Below are positions 17,179 to 26,331 of a DNA stretch of 64,000 nt, piece after piece. Each line of letters begins with the position of its first letter. Within the stretch, counting starts at the first letter, position 1. Source of the stretch: Spirochaetia bacterium UBA5763 (lineage in GTDB: Bacteria > Spirochaetota > UBA4802 > UBA5550); the NCBI GenBank assembly GCA_002418835.1, contig DIEX01000018.1, positions 293,118 through 357,117 of the forward strand. The letters run 5' to 3'. A program made the position numbers and the translations under genes. The notes beneath the pieces are model-generated. The model made no database searches. It was not told where the DNA came from and saw nothing but the letters and a program-made list of their open reading frames with translations.

Positions 17179-17374
17179 AGGTTTTGCAAATAAATATAAC
17201 ACATTATTTTATTATTTCAATCAATTATTAGTGAAAGAATGGAGTGCTATGGGGTATATTTATTGATGAATACCCTGTTTTTTATACAATTTATCTATCT
17301 GTCAATTATATTTGACATATTGTTAAACAGGGTTAATCTGTCTCGATTATCAAAAAGGGGTAAATAATACAGTA

Positions 17375-19303
17375 ATGAAAAAAATACATCTCATTTTCCT
17401 TTTGCCGCTCTTTCTGATTCAGTGCAGTTCTACTGACGCGGTAAAGGGTGAGAGCATAAAAACCGTGCCTGAGAAGCAGGAGAAGGTTGCCTCAGGATGG
17501 AGTTTCTACAGCGAGGGGCTTTATTATAAGAATCTTGCTGCCGGATCAGATAAAGCTGATGAACGTAAGAAGTATATAGAACTGGCGATTGAGAAGATGA
17601 ACAATGCAGTTGCTGACGAGGATTCAAAAGGCAGAGTCTATTATCAGCTGGCGGAGCTTTATCATATGAAAGGTGAGACAGAGAAGTCTGAGGAATACGC
17701 CAGACTCTCGATAATGTCTGAAAAAGACTTTTTTCCGCCGTACAGCAGACTTTATTCAATTCTGATGGTGAGGAATAAACCTGTTGATGCATCAGAACTG
17801 CTTGAGAAGTATATCCAGTCTGTACCTGATGATCCTGCGGCTCTGTATATGCTCGGTATTCATTACTTCAAGTATCTCAACAATACCGAAAAATCACTAA
17901 GCGAATTTGAGAAGATAATTGAAATATCAAGGAGCAGGGATGTCCTGCCGTATTATCTGGAGAACTCCTATTATAATGCCGGATATATTATGTATTCGAA
18001 AAATGACTACAGGAAAGGATTTCAGTATTTCCGTAAAGCTTATGAACTGAACAGCAACAACATGAATACCATCTATATGCTGGCCCTTTCCGCCATGGGT
18101 TATTATAACCTTAATGATGCTGAAAAGTATGCAGCTCTCTATCTGAAGAACACACCCCGTGAACCTAACATGGAGTTTATTCTGGGGAATGTCTATTATA
18201 TCAACAGCGATGACAGGGCCCTGGAACACTTTGCCCGCATCAGAAATCTGAAGTCTTTTGAAGGGCTGGCTTCAGCCGGGCTTTACGCTGAACTTACCGG
18301 TGATGACAGCAGGGCTGAGAGCATTATTCCCGCTGTGATGAAATACCGGAACGACATGGTGAGCCCTTATATCGCCCTTGCAAAGATCAAGGCGCGCGGC
18401 GACAACAGGGATGAAGCATATAAAGCTCTTGTAGCAGCTGGTACAGCCTGTTTCAGGAATTTCATCTTTAATGCGGCAGAGAAGATGTTCTACATGGCCA
18501 TGGAAATTAAGAGTGAGAACAATGACATTTATTACTATCTCGCGCGTACTCATGAAGAGAATAAAAATTATTCAATGGCCATAAGTTACTACAACAGGTT
18601 CTATGCTCATTCAAAGGAGACCGATATACTGGTGCACATCGGATATCTTTACGGTACACAGAAGAAGTACAGCCGTGCTTTCGACTATTTCAGGAAAGCT
18701 TCGGAGATTGACCCGGAAAATCCATCCCCCTATTTTTTTATGGGACTTGTGAATATCTGGGAGGAGAAGTATAAAGATGCCCGGAAGAGTATAGGACTTG
18801 CTATTTCTAAAAAGGGTAATGAAGAGACCTACCATTTTTACATGGCAGTTGCCAATGAAAAGCTTGGTGAAGCAGACAAAGCGATCATTAATCTACGGGA
18901 TGCGATAAAGCATAATCCTTCAAGCGCAAGGGCATACAATTATCTCGGTTATATTTACGCTGAAAAGAACAGCAACCTCGATGAGGCTTTCTCACTTGTA
19001 TCTAAAGCGCTGGAGTATGAGCCTGAAAACGGCGCATACCTTGATTCTTTGGGGTGGATATATTACAGGAAAGGGGAATATGAATCAGCACTGAAATATC
19101 TCCTACTTGCTGAAGAGAAACTGGAAGAGGCAGAGACGCCGGATTTTGTTGTGTATGATCACATCGGCGATACATATATAAAATTAGGTAATCCGGCGCG
19201 GGCAAAGACTTATTATGAGAAGGCATTAAAGTTTGAAAAGAATGCAGCAGTTGAGGATAAACTGAAAAAGATCAGGGGAGCAGATGGAAATGGCAGCAAT
19301 TAA
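17375..19303 (+). CDS. TPR-repeat lipoprotein
   Basis: 642 residues with a lipoprotein signal (MKKIHLIFLLPLFLIQC, Cys17). The rest is made of tetratricopeptide repeats; clear units include YFRKAYELNSNNMNTIYMLAL, YFRKASEIDPENPSPYFFMG and ALKYLLLAEEKLEEAETPDF near the end. These superhelices hold protein partners, and the lipid anchor puts it on the periplasmic side of a membrane. The next lipoprotein gene overlaps its last bases, so the two are co-translated. TTGACA at 17312-17317 may be its -35 box, but no clear -10 was found. Confidence 0.88.
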   Translation: MKKIHLIFLLPLFLIQCSSTDAVKGESIKTVPEKQEKVASGWSFYSEGLYYKNLAAGSDKADERKKYIELAIEKMNNAVADEDSKGRVYYQLAELYHMKGETEKSEEYARLSIMSEKDFFPPYSRLYSILMVRNKPVDASELLEKYIQSVPDDPAALYMLGIHYFKYLNNTEKSLSEFEKIIEISRSRDVLPYYLENSYYNAGYIMYSKNDYRKGFQYFRKAYELNSNNMNTIYMLALSAMGYYNLNDAEKYAALYLKNTPREPNMEFILGNVYYINSDDRALEHFARIRNLKSFEGLASAGLYAELTGDDSRAESIIPAVMKYRNDMVSPYIALAKIKARGDNRDEAYKALVAAGTACFRNFIFNAAEKMFYMAMEIKSENNDIYYYLARTHEENKNYSMAISYYNRFYAHSKETDILVHIGYLYGTQKKYSRAFDYFRKASEIDPENPSPYFFMGLVNIWEEKYKDARKSIGLAISKKGNEETYHFYMAVANEKLGEADKAIINLRDAIKHNPSSARAYNYLGYIYAEKNSNLDEAFSLVSKALEYEPENGAYLDSLGWIYYRKGEYESALKYLLLAEEKLEEAETPDFVVYDHIGDTYIKLGNPARAKTYYEKALKFEKNAAVEDKLKKIRGADGNGSN

Positions 19304-20105
19304 AAGAATAATTTCAGCGGGAACTCTAACAGTTCTTTCTTTTTTAATATTATCCTGTGCAGCAACTCAACCGGACTCTTCACAGGAAAAAGATCTCATT
19401 GAGGGGGATAAGGCTAAGTCATCGGAACTGATTAAGGTGCTGGATGAAATCAACGCGGCAGCACCTGATACAATCAATTCATCATTTACTGCTGACGGGG
19501 AGACATCCGGAAAAAAGTTTAAGGTCGAGGGACGGGCTGTTTATGACAGGAAGGGTTATTACTTCGTGTCATTGAAGGATTTTATATTCAGGAGCCCTGT
19601 TATTGACGTATACAGGGAGGCGGACAAGCTCTATTTCTACTATCCTGCTGAAAACAAACTGGTTGTTGATGATGTTAATAAAATCAATTTGTATAACTAT
19701 TCAGGCTTCAAAGCTGATTATAGTTTTATACAGACTCTTTTCACAGGGGGCATTCCGCTCATCAAAGGGTACAATGTGAGCAGACTTCTCAAAGAGGAGG
19801 GGAATGCTTATTATCTTATTCTTGAAAACAGTGATTACTTTGAGAATATTTATCTGAAAAACGGGATTCCTGAAAAAATTCTCCTGATACATAAAGACAG
19901 CAAGAACAAAGCTGAAATCTATCTTAAGTCTATGATACGTAAAGATAAAAGTTATTTTTTCAGGAAAATTAAAATTGTTGCTCCGGGACTCGGTGTAAGC
20001 ATGGAACTGAGTTTTTCAAGCCCGGTATTAAATAAAGCAGTGAAAGTGCAGAGTATTGAACCTTTGAAAAAGAAGAAAGGTATTGAGGTTATAAAAGTCA
20101 ACTGA
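19290..20105 (+). CDS. DUF4292/LolB-like lipoprotein
   Basis: 271 residues with lipobox LSFLILSC. The body has the beta-rich LolA/LolB-like pattern: INSSFTADGETSGKKFKVEGRAVYDRKGYYFVSLKD, VIDVYREADKLYFYYPAENKLVVDD and a late LGVSMELSFSSPVLNK. DUF4292 proteins share this fold and are common next to TPR lipoproteins. ATG 19290 has AGGGGAG nine bases upstream; the ATG two codons earlier (19284) is too close. The gene begins inside the 3' end of the TPR gene. A role in outer-membrane lipoprotein or lipid handling is only suggested by fold. Confidence 0.72.
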   Translation: MAAIKRIISAGTLTVLSFLILSCAATQPDSSQEKDLIEGDKAKSSELIKVLDEINAAAPDTINSSFTADGETSGKKFKVEGRAVYDRKGYYFVSLKDFIFRSPVIDVYREADKLYFYYPAENKLVVDDVNKINLYNYSGFKADYSFIQTLFTGGIPLIKGYNVSRLLKEEGNAYYLILENSDYFENIYLKNGIPEKILLIHKDSKNKAEIYLKSMIRKDKSYFFRKIKIVAPGLGVSMELSFSSPVLNKAVKVQSIEPLKKKKGIEVIKVN

Positions 20106-20108
20106 CAG

Positions 20109-20128
20109 GATGCGGCATCAGCCGCATC
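20109..20128. terminator. stem-loop between convergent genes
   Basis: GATGCGGC and GCCGCATC form an exact 8-base stem with loop ATCA directly after the DUF4292 lipoprotein stop and across the end of nrdJ, whose stop codon lies in the loop. No long T-run follows, so strength is uncertain. Confidence 0.5.
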
Positions 20129-22445
20129 TTGAAAAGCCGCAGACCCTGCATACCGAGCAACCTGACTCAAATTCCAGCGGTCCGTGGCAGTCAGGGCAGA
20201 CCCCTGTTACAACATTGTCATGGCCCTTACCGTTTGTTTCAGCAATTATTTTTGCGGCATCTTGGAATGTATTTTCTATTTTCGCATTTTCAATTCCTGA
20301 GTATCTTTCAATTGCTTTAGCTATTGCGTCTGAGCAGGAGTAGATTCTTCCGCCTTTCTCCCATGCCTGATTCGGGCATCTTACACCTTTAAGCTGTTTG
20401 ACGATCTGCTCCCTCTCTACGCCGGATCTCAGTGCAAGGGAGATTAACCTTCCGATTGCCTCAGTCTGGCTTGCAGCACAACCGCCCCCCTTTCCCATTG
20501 CCGCGAATACTTCAAAGATTCCATGAGAGTCTTCGTTTATAGTTACATAGAGAGAACCGCATCCTGTGTTCATCTTCCTTGTTGCTCCCCATGTTATTTC
20601 ATGCCGTGGCCGCGGTGCGATGGCTCTGAATATCTCCACCTGCTCTTCTATCACCTCAGGCTGAACCTTCTGCTCTGCTGCAGGTTTTTGAAGTACCTGG
20701 TTGTCGCGGGAGCCGTCCCTGTAAACTGTTACACCTTTGCAGTTAAGCTCATACGCAAGGTCATAGACCTTCCTTATATCCTCTTTTGTTGCTGAGCCGG
20801 AGAAGTTCACTGTTTTGGATACCGCATTATCAACATATTTCTGGAAGATCCCCTGTGTCCTTATATGCCATTCCGGTGAAATGTCATGTGCTGTGGCAAA
20901 AATTCTTTTTATATCCTCCGGCAGCTCTTCGACATCCCTGGCTGAGCCATGTTCAGCAACAGCGTCCATTATATACTGTTTATCGTAACCTTCGCCCAGG
21001 TTATTCACTGCGTCTTCAAATGCCGGATTACTTTCTATGAGCCTGTTGTTATCCATTACATTCCGGACGTACGCCAGTGCGAAGATCGGTTCAATGCCGC
21101 TTGATGAGTCAGCAATGATGCTGATTGTACCTGTGGGAGCGATAGTTGTTGTTGTGGCGTTACGCAGGGGCTTCCCATCTGTTACCGCGTATTCTGATTT
21201 TTCGAATGAGGGGAATGCTCCGCGCTTTTCGGCAAGTTCTGCTGATTTGATTTTTGACTCATTCTGGATTGCTGACATTACAGATCCTGCAACAGAGAGG
21301 GCCTCTTCCGAGTCATAGGGAATTCCGAGTTTAATAAGCATATCTGCATAACCCATTATACCCAGGCCTATCTTCCTGTTCATCTTTGTCTTCTTCTCGA
21401 TCTCTTTGAGCGGGTATGAGTTCATGTCGATTACGTTATCCAGGAAGTGAACTGCCTGATGCGTAAGTTCGCGCAGAAGTTTGAAGTTGATCTCCGCGCT
21501 GCTCCCTTCACCCTTAACTATTGAGTTAAGGTTTATTGAACCGAGATTACATGATTCATAAGGGAGGAGGGGCTGTTCACCGCAGGGATTTGTGCTTTCA
21601 ATAAGTCCGATCTTTTTCAGCGGGTTGAATTCATTAATTCTGTCTATGAAGATTATTCCCGGTTCGCCGTTTTTCCATGCCATCTCGATGATTAAATCGT
21701 AAACCATGCGTGCATTGAGTTTCCCGCATTTCTCCCCTGACCTTGGATTAATGAGATCGTAATCCTCTCCGTTTTTTGCAGCTTTCATGAAATCATCTGT
21801 GAGAGCAACAGAGATATTAAAGTTCGTCAGCATTGAGAGATCAGCTTTTGCCTGTATAAAATCCATGATGTCCGGGTGATCAATATTCAGTATAGCCATG
21901 TTGGCTCCACGTCGCGTCCCCCCCTGCTTTACTGTTTCCGTTGCAGCATTGAATATATTCATGAATGATACGGGCCCGCTTGATACGCCTGCGGTGCTGC
22001 TTACCATGTCGTTTTTCGGTCTCAGTTTTGAAAAAGAGAAGCCGGTGCCGCCGCCGCTCTTATGAATGAGAGCCATGTGCTTCAGTGAATCGAAAATCCC
22101 TTCCATAGAATCTTCAACAGGGAGCACAAAACAGGCTGAAAGCTGTCCCAGGGGTCGCCCTGCGTTCATCAGTGTCGGGCTGTTGGGAATAAACATCATC
22201 CCCGCCATCATCTCATAGAACTTTGTGGCGGTTTCATTAATTTCTTCATCAGATGTTCCGTAAAGAGAATCAGCGGAAGCAACAAAGCGTGCCACTCTTG
22301 AAAAAAGCCCTTCAGCAGTTTCGATTATGTCTCCTCTTTCATTACGGGCAAGATATCTTTTTTCAAGAACAGTGAGTGAATTTCCTGATATCTTCGTTTT
22401 CATATCAGAGTATATTTTTATTGTTTCAAATTTTTTATCTATCAT
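20118..22445 (-). CDS. nrdJ: adenosylcobalamin-dependent (class II) ribonucleotide reductase
   Basis: 775 residues. It reduces ribonucleotides to deoxyribonucleotides using a B12-derived radical. Family blocks seen: PTLMNAGRPLGQLSACFVLP, KSGGGTGFSFSKLRPKND, NPCGEQPLLPYESCNLGSIN (active-site Cys, Glu and Cys) and PTGTISIIADSSSGIEP. The C-terminal TSCPD region (GCAASQTEAIGRLISLALRSG) and a zinc ribbon with four Cys pairs (CPDCHGPLEFESGCSVCRVC) end the protein, the usual thioredoxin-accessible tail. No NrdR box or cobalamin riboswitch was seen upstream. The start has an AGGA site and a good promoter at 22590. Confidence 0.95.
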   Translation of the reverse strand: MIDKKFETIKIYSDMKTKISGNSLTVLEKRYLARNERGDIIETAEGLFSRVARFVASADSLYGTSDEEINETATKFYEMMAGMMFIPNSPTLMNAGRPLGQLSACFVLPVEDSMEGIFDSLKHMALIHKSGGGTGFSFSKLRPKNDMVSSTAGVSSGPVSFMNIFNAATETVKQGGTRRGANMAILNIDHPDIMDFIQAKADLSMLTNFNISVALTDDFMKAAKNGEDYDLINPRSGEKCGKLNARMVYDLIIEMAWKNGEPGIIFIDRINEFNPLKKIGLIESTNPCGEQPLLPYESCNLGSINLNSIVKGEGSSAEINFKLLRELTHQAVHFLDNVIDMNSYPLKEIEKKTKMNRKIGLGIMGYADMLIKLGIPYDSEEALSVAGSVMSAIQNESKIKSAELAEKRGAFPSFEKSEYAVTDGKPLRNATTTTIAPTGTISIIADSSSGIEPIFALAYVRNVMDNNRLIESNPAFEDAVNNLGEGYDKQYIMDAVAEHGSARDVEELPEDIKRIFATAHDISPEWHIRTQGIFQKYVDNAVSKTVNFSGSATKEDIRKVYDLAYELNCKGVTVYRDGSRDNQVLQKPAAEQKVQPEVIEEQVEIFRAIAPRPRHEITWGATRKMNTGCGSLYVTINEDSHGIFEVFAAMGKGGGCAASQTEAIGRLISLALRSGVEREQIVKQLKGVRCPNQAWEKGGRIYSCSDAIAKAIERYSGIENAKIENTFQDAAKIIAETNGKGHDNVVTGVCPDCHGPLEFESGCSVCRVCGFSRCG

Positions 22446-22589
22446 TTCAGGTCCTTTTTATTTGTATGAGGTTGCTAAAGTATTTTTACCTGTATTTTTG
22501 TAAAACGATATTTTCAGGTCAAAATTGAAATTTTAATCCTGCGCGCACTTTAAAAGGGTTTTTTAAAGCTCCCGTTCTATCTGAATTTA

Positions 22590-22618
22590 ATTGTAAAGCA
22601 GATGCGTGTAAATGTCAA
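22590..22618 (-). promoter_or_regulatory. sigma70 promoter of nrdJ
   Basis: On the minus strand TTGACA (22618-22613) is separated by 17 bases from TACAAT (22595-22590), a near-consensus pair upstream of nrdJ with about a 145-base 5' leader. Confidence 0.75.
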
Positions 22619-22669
22619 TTTAAGTTTTTTCTAAATTGCTTTATTTTTATAATTATTATGCAAGTAGTT

Positions 22670-22696
22670 TAATATATAAAACATTTCAGCCGATAT
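22670..22696 (+). promoter_or_regulatory. sigma28 (FliA)-type promoter of the chemotaxis receptor gene
   Basis: GCCGATAT at 22689-22696 matches the FliA -10 consensus GCCGATAA in seven of eight bases. TAAT at 22670-22673, 15 bases upstream, matches the TAAA core in three of four. Chemoreceptor genes are often under this factor. Confidence 0.5.
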
Positions 22697-22733
22697 TAAA
22701 AATAGTGGTTTCATGGCCTTAAGGGGGAAAGCA

Positions 22734-24320
22734 ATGAAAATAGAACTCACAGCGCGTCAGCATCTGGAAAGAAGAGGGGCATTTTTTTATATAATTGCAT
22801 ACTCGATACTCTTCGCAAGTTCAGTTACTCTTCAGACAATAGCGGGATTAGCAGCAAAGGAGATTGTTCCGGGGATCGTTGTCAATGGGACAGCTCTTGC
22901 TCTGGCTTTTTATGTTTATTACAAAAAGAGCAGGGGGATAAAAATTATTATAGTTCCCTGGATTCTCGGTTTTATAAGCGTGTCAGCGCCTCTTGCGGTT
23001 AAGTATAATTACATGATTCAGGGGGGATGGACTTACGCTGTGCAGTCAACAAATTCAACAATGGGTGTGGTTGCTTTTGCCGCAATGCTCTATCTTTATT
23101 ACCAGCCGAGGCTTTTTAAATTCTTCAGTTTTTATGCAATGGCAAACTGGATTCTTTTTATCTACCTTGCATACAGAAATGGAGCAGAGCTTTATTTTCA
23201 GAGCCATATAAACGGAGTTCCCATTACATCCGGTCTTATAGTTTACAGGGAAGTATTTGTGATGCTCACTGTTATTGTGATTTTTCTCATAACATACAGA
23301 AACATACCTGATATAATAAAGTATGAAGAGAGAATGGAGGTGCAGACTGAACAGCTCAAGAAGAATGCTGAAGCGCAGCTATCCATGACAGCCTTAATCA
23401 AAGACAAGATGAACATCCTCTTCCAGAAAGTAAACGCTCAGAATGAGCTTATAAGCGGATTTAACCAGAAGATGGAGACTCAGTCTGCAAGTTTTGCCGA
23501 GATGTCAGCCACAATGGAGGAGCTCGCGGGCTCCGCTGAGCAGATTGCCTTTGAGTCTGTTACACAGCTTGAAGGAAACGTTAAGATGGAATCCATCATC
23601 GATGAGTTTAAGAATATACAGGTTGAGACAAAGAAAAATCTTGAGGAGACTTATAGTGACATTCAGTCTGTCTCTGATAAAAGCACAACTGCCAATGATG
23701 AGCTTATGGAGGTTGAAAAAACTGTAATTGCCATAAAGGATCAGAGTGGCAAGATTGGAGAGACTGTTAACCTGATTGTTGACATAGCGGATAAGATTAA
23801 TCTCCTGTCTCTCAATGCTTCTATTGAGGCAGCCAGGGCCGGAGAGGCGGGCCGCGGTTTTGCTGTTGTTGCTGATGAGATCGGGAAACTGGCGTTCCAG
23901 ACACAGGAGAGCATCAAGGAGATTGAGAAAGTCCTTTCTGTGAGCGCGAAAAATACTGTTGATGGTGTTGCTGTTATCCAGAAAACAGCCGAGATGATGC
24001 GGGAGATGATCAATCACATGAAGGCCAGCTCCAGCAAGGTACAGACGCTACAGGAATCGATATTTATTGAAGAGAAGTATATAAAGATCATAATATCACA
24101 GATGAAGGACAATATCTCACTTGCCAAGAAGATCGGAACAGCAACAGATGAGCAGAAGGTTGCTGTTGAGTCCACTTCGCAGGCAATTGAGCACCTGATA
24201 GAAATTCTCAACGAAATGGTGGGTGAACTCAAGGATATGTCAGCAGCGGCTCATGAGATTTATGAAAACGCTGTAGACCTTATGACTGATACAGACAGGG
24301 CGCTTAAGGGTGAGGCATAA
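22734..24320 (+). CDS. methyl-accepting chemotaxis protein with membrane sensor domain
   Basis: 528 residues. The N-terminal 200 residues hold about six membrane helices with little periplasmic loop, so the signal is probably sensed in or near the membrane. A signalling domain follows: a Gln/Glu-rich adaptation region (QSASFAEMSATMEELAGSAEQIAFES) and the hairpin tip LLSLNASIEAARAGEAGRGFAVVADEIGKLA, which contacts CheA/CheW. There is no HAMP domain with clear motifs. ATG 22734 has GGGGGAAAG before it; an in-frame ATG at 22713 has no site. A FliA-type promoter lies upstream. Confidence 0.9.
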   Translation: MKIELTARQHLERRGAFFYIIAYSILFASSVTLQTIAGLAAKEIVPGIVVNGTALALAFYVYYKKSRGIKIIIVPWILGFISVSAPLAVKYNYMIQGGWTYAVQSTNSTMGVVAFAAMLYLYYQPRLFKFFSFYAMANWILFIYLAYRNGAELYFQSHINGVPITSGLIVYREVFVMLTVIVIFLITYRNIPDIIKYEERMEVQTEQLKKNAEAQLSMTALIKDKMNILFQKVNAQNELISGFNQKMETQSASFAEMSATMEELAGSAEQIAFESVTQLEGNVKMESIIDEFKNIQVETKKNLEETYSDIQSVSDKSTTANDELMEVEKTVIAIKDQSGKIGETVNLIVDIADKINLLSLNASIEAARAGEAGRGFAVVADEIGKLAFQTQESIKEIEKVLSVSAKNTVDGVAVIQKTAEMMREMINHMKASSSKVQTLQESIFIEEKYIKIIISQMKDNISLAKKIGTATDEQKVAVESTSQAIEHLIEILNEMVGELKDMSAAAHEIYENAVDLMTDTDRALKGEA

Positions 24321-24326
24321 GGATAT

Positions 24327-24356
24327 TGTAAAGACGTATTGTCATACGTCTTTACA
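24327..24356. terminator. perfect hairpin between convergent chemoreceptor and hydrolase genes
   Basis: TGTAAAGACGTAT (24327-24339) and ATACGTCTTTACA (24344-24356) pair exactly around TGTC. It covers the last bases of the minus-strand hydrolase and follows the chemoreceptor stop by a few bases. Confidence 0.65.
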
Positions 24357-25143
24357 GAATTTCCGTTTTCAGGATCTCATAGAATTTTTTTGAAGCATGT
24401 TTTTCCAGCCAGGGGTAGTGTCCGCACTTTTCAAGAAGTATAAACCTGAAATCTTTTATAACCCGTGCAAGGGGGATCTCCACCCCCTCTGATGGATGGG
24501 GATCGTGATCTCCATGTATGGCCAGGACAGGGCATTTCAGAAGAGAAGCTGTTTTCAGAAGGGCTCCGCTGCTCCGTAATTCCGCTGCTTTACTCCAGAC
24601 AGAATTGAATACCCTGGAATTCATCTCTATATTATTTCCATAATCCTCACCTTCACCACCTGTTTCATAAAAGTCAGATTTTAAAAAAAGTTTATGCAGG
24701 CGTTTTGATAAGAATTTATCCTCACCGGAACGGGATGCTGTGAGACTCTGCATTAATGAACTGAATTCAATCTTTTCCTTCGGGCTTAGACGTTCAATTC
24801 TGCGTTTATGAATTGCGGCAGCGTAATGATCTTCAAAAGGGGCGCTTGCAACAAGTATAAGCTTTGAAACAGCTTCAGGATAACGCGCGGCAGTTAGCAG
24901 CGAGAGCCATGCTCCCCAGGAATGCCCTATGAGAACAACAGGGGGCTCTCCCCAATTTTTAATAAGCCTGTAAAGCTCATCAATTTCACCATCAACGCTG
25001 CACTCTGTCTGTATCGGTTCAAGTATGCCTGTATATTCTGACAGCTTCAAAGCAATGTCAGCAACTCCGCCCTGTGCTCCGGGGCCGCCATGAACAACTG
25101 CTGTTCTGTAGGGGGGGATTCCGTATTTACGGGGATTTTCCAT
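24352..25143 (-). CDS. alpha/beta hydrolase (proline-iminopeptidase-like)
   Basis: 263 residues. The family landmarks are HGGPGAQGG (oxyanion hole), the nucleophile elbow GHSWGAW (Ser), the acid in AIHGDHDPHP and the His in KCGHYPWLEKHA. HGGPG is characteristic of the proline iminopeptidase branch, but substrate cannot be told; other esterases share it. The lid region between strands 6 and 7 is helical and charged. The start at 25143 has AGGAG. It stands alone, divergent from the ABC importer. Confidence 0.82.
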   Translation of the reverse strand: MENPRKYGIPPYRTAVVHGGPGAQGGVADIALKLSEYTGILEPIQTECSVDGEIDELYRLIKNWGEPPVVLIGHSWGAWLSLLTAARYPEAVSKLILVASAPFEDHYAAAIHKRRIERLSPKEKIEFSSLMQSLTASRSGEDKFLSKRLHKLFLKSDFYETGGEGEDYGNNIEMNSRVFNSVWSKAAELRSSGALLKTASLLKCPVLAIHGDHDPHPSEGVEIPLARVIKDFRFILLEKCGHYPWLEKHASKKFYEILKTEIL

Positions 25144-25221
25144 TCAGGCTCTCCTTATAATAAGTGATGGTTAACCGGGTAAAACGTCAACAATTAAGCA
25201 GAAAATTCTATGCTCTAAAAT

Positions 25222-25250
25222 TTGACTATAGTATTTTTTTTTCATATATT
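25222..25250 (+). promoter_or_regulatory. promoter of the TauABC-type importer
   Basis: TTGACT (25222-25227), 17 bases, then TATATT (25245-25250). It lies 36 bases before the substrate-binding lipoprotein gene. The region shows no guanidine riboswitch. Confidence 0.7.
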
Positions 25251-25286
25251 AAATCATCTCAATTTTAATCCATTACAGGGGGAACA

Positions 25287-26330
25287 ATGAAGAAGTTAAT
25301 TATCGCAGTTATACTATTATCGATGGTCTTTTTGTCACTATCATGCGGACAGCAGAAGAAGGAATACCGTATAGCATGGTCTCACTACACAGGGTGGGAG
25401 CCCTGGGAGTATGCTGACCACGCCGGTATTTTAAAGAAATGGGGGGATAAATACAACATCACCATAAAGCTGGAGCGGATTAACGATTATATTGAATCTA
25501 TCAACCTTTTTACGGCAGGCAAGTTCCAGGGGTGTGCCATGACAAATATGGACGCGCTCACAATCCCCGCAGTGGGTGGAATTGATTCCAGTGTGATCAT
25601 AGTGGGGGACTATTCAAACGGGAATGACGGGATAATAACCAGGGTAGGGAAGAGTCTGAAGGATCTTAAAGGTAAAAAGGTTATGCTGGTGCAGCTGTCT
25701 GTTTCTCACTATCTTCTATCAAGAGCACTTGACATGAACAGCATGCAGGAGAAGGAGATGACTCTCATTAATACAAGCGATGCCGAAATCGGGGCAATAT
25801 TTAAAACACAGAAAGATGCAGCAGCTGTCACATGGAATCCGATTCTTATGAATGCTGTGAAGACTCCGGGCGCGTCAATGATCTTTGATTCATCAAAGAT
25901 TCCGGGTGAAATTCTTGATCTTATGGTGGTGCATTCAAAGGCTCCGGATGAACTGAAGAAAGCTCTCACAGGAGCATGGTTTGAAACCATGCAGGCCCTT
26001 GAGGATAAAGAGAAGATGAAGGCTGCTGTTGAATATATGGCTGCAAATTCAGGAGCAACTTACGACGAGTTTATCGCGCAGCTTAAAACAACAGCAATGT
26101 TCTACAAAGCTGCGGATGCTGCAAAATTTACAAAAGATGATAAACTGAAGAAAACCATGGACTATGTCCGTAAATTCAGCTTTGACAAGGGGCTCTTCGG
26201 AAAAGCTGCTGCAAGCGCTGACTATGTGGGGATCGAGTTCCCTGACGGAACTGTGCTTGGCGACAAAAAAAATGTGAAGCTCCGTTTTGATGATAAATAT
26301 ATACAGATGGCTGCGGACGGTAAACTTTGA
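25287..26330 (+). CDS. ABC importer substrate-binding lipoprotein (urea-carboxylase-associated/NitT-TauT type)
   Basis: 347 residues with a lipoprotein signal (LLSMVFLSLSC, Cys20). The sequence YRIAWSHYTGWEPWEYADHAGILKKW, then GCAMTNMDALTIPAVGGIDSSVIIVGDYSNGNDGI, closely follows the pattern of the binding proteins found beside urea (guanidine) carboxylase genes, a branch of the NMT1/TauA family. The ligand is therefore likely a small nitrogen compound such as a guanidine or urea derivative, but no carboxylase gene is in this window. The permease and ATPase follow directly. Confidence 0.88.
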   Translation: MKKLIIAVILLSMVFLSLSCGQQKKEYRIAWSHYTGWEPWEYADHAGILKKWGDKYNITIKLERINDYIESINLFTAGKFQGCAMTNMDALTIPAVGGIDSSVIIVGDYSNGNDGIITRVGKSLKDLKGKKVMLVQLSVSHYLLSRALDMNSMQEKEMTLINTSDAEIGAIFKTQKDAAAVTWNPILMNAVKTPGASMIFDSSKIPGEILDLMVVHSKAPDELKKALTGAWFETMQALEDKEKMKAAVEYMAANSGATYDEFIAQLKTTAMFYKAADAAKFTKDDKLKKTMDYVRKFSFDKGLFGKAAASADYVGIEFPDGTVLGDKKNVKLRFDDKYIQMAADGKL

Positions 26331-26331
26331 A

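Noticed and set aside
22446..22733. Cobalamin riboswitch or NrdR boxes upstream of nrdJ
   Set aside because: No B12-box or paired NrdR motifs; only ordinary promoter elements were found.
25144..25286. Guanidine riboswitch upstream of the importer
   Set aside because: The region is short and A/T-rich, and no conserved ykkC-type ACGR loops are seen.
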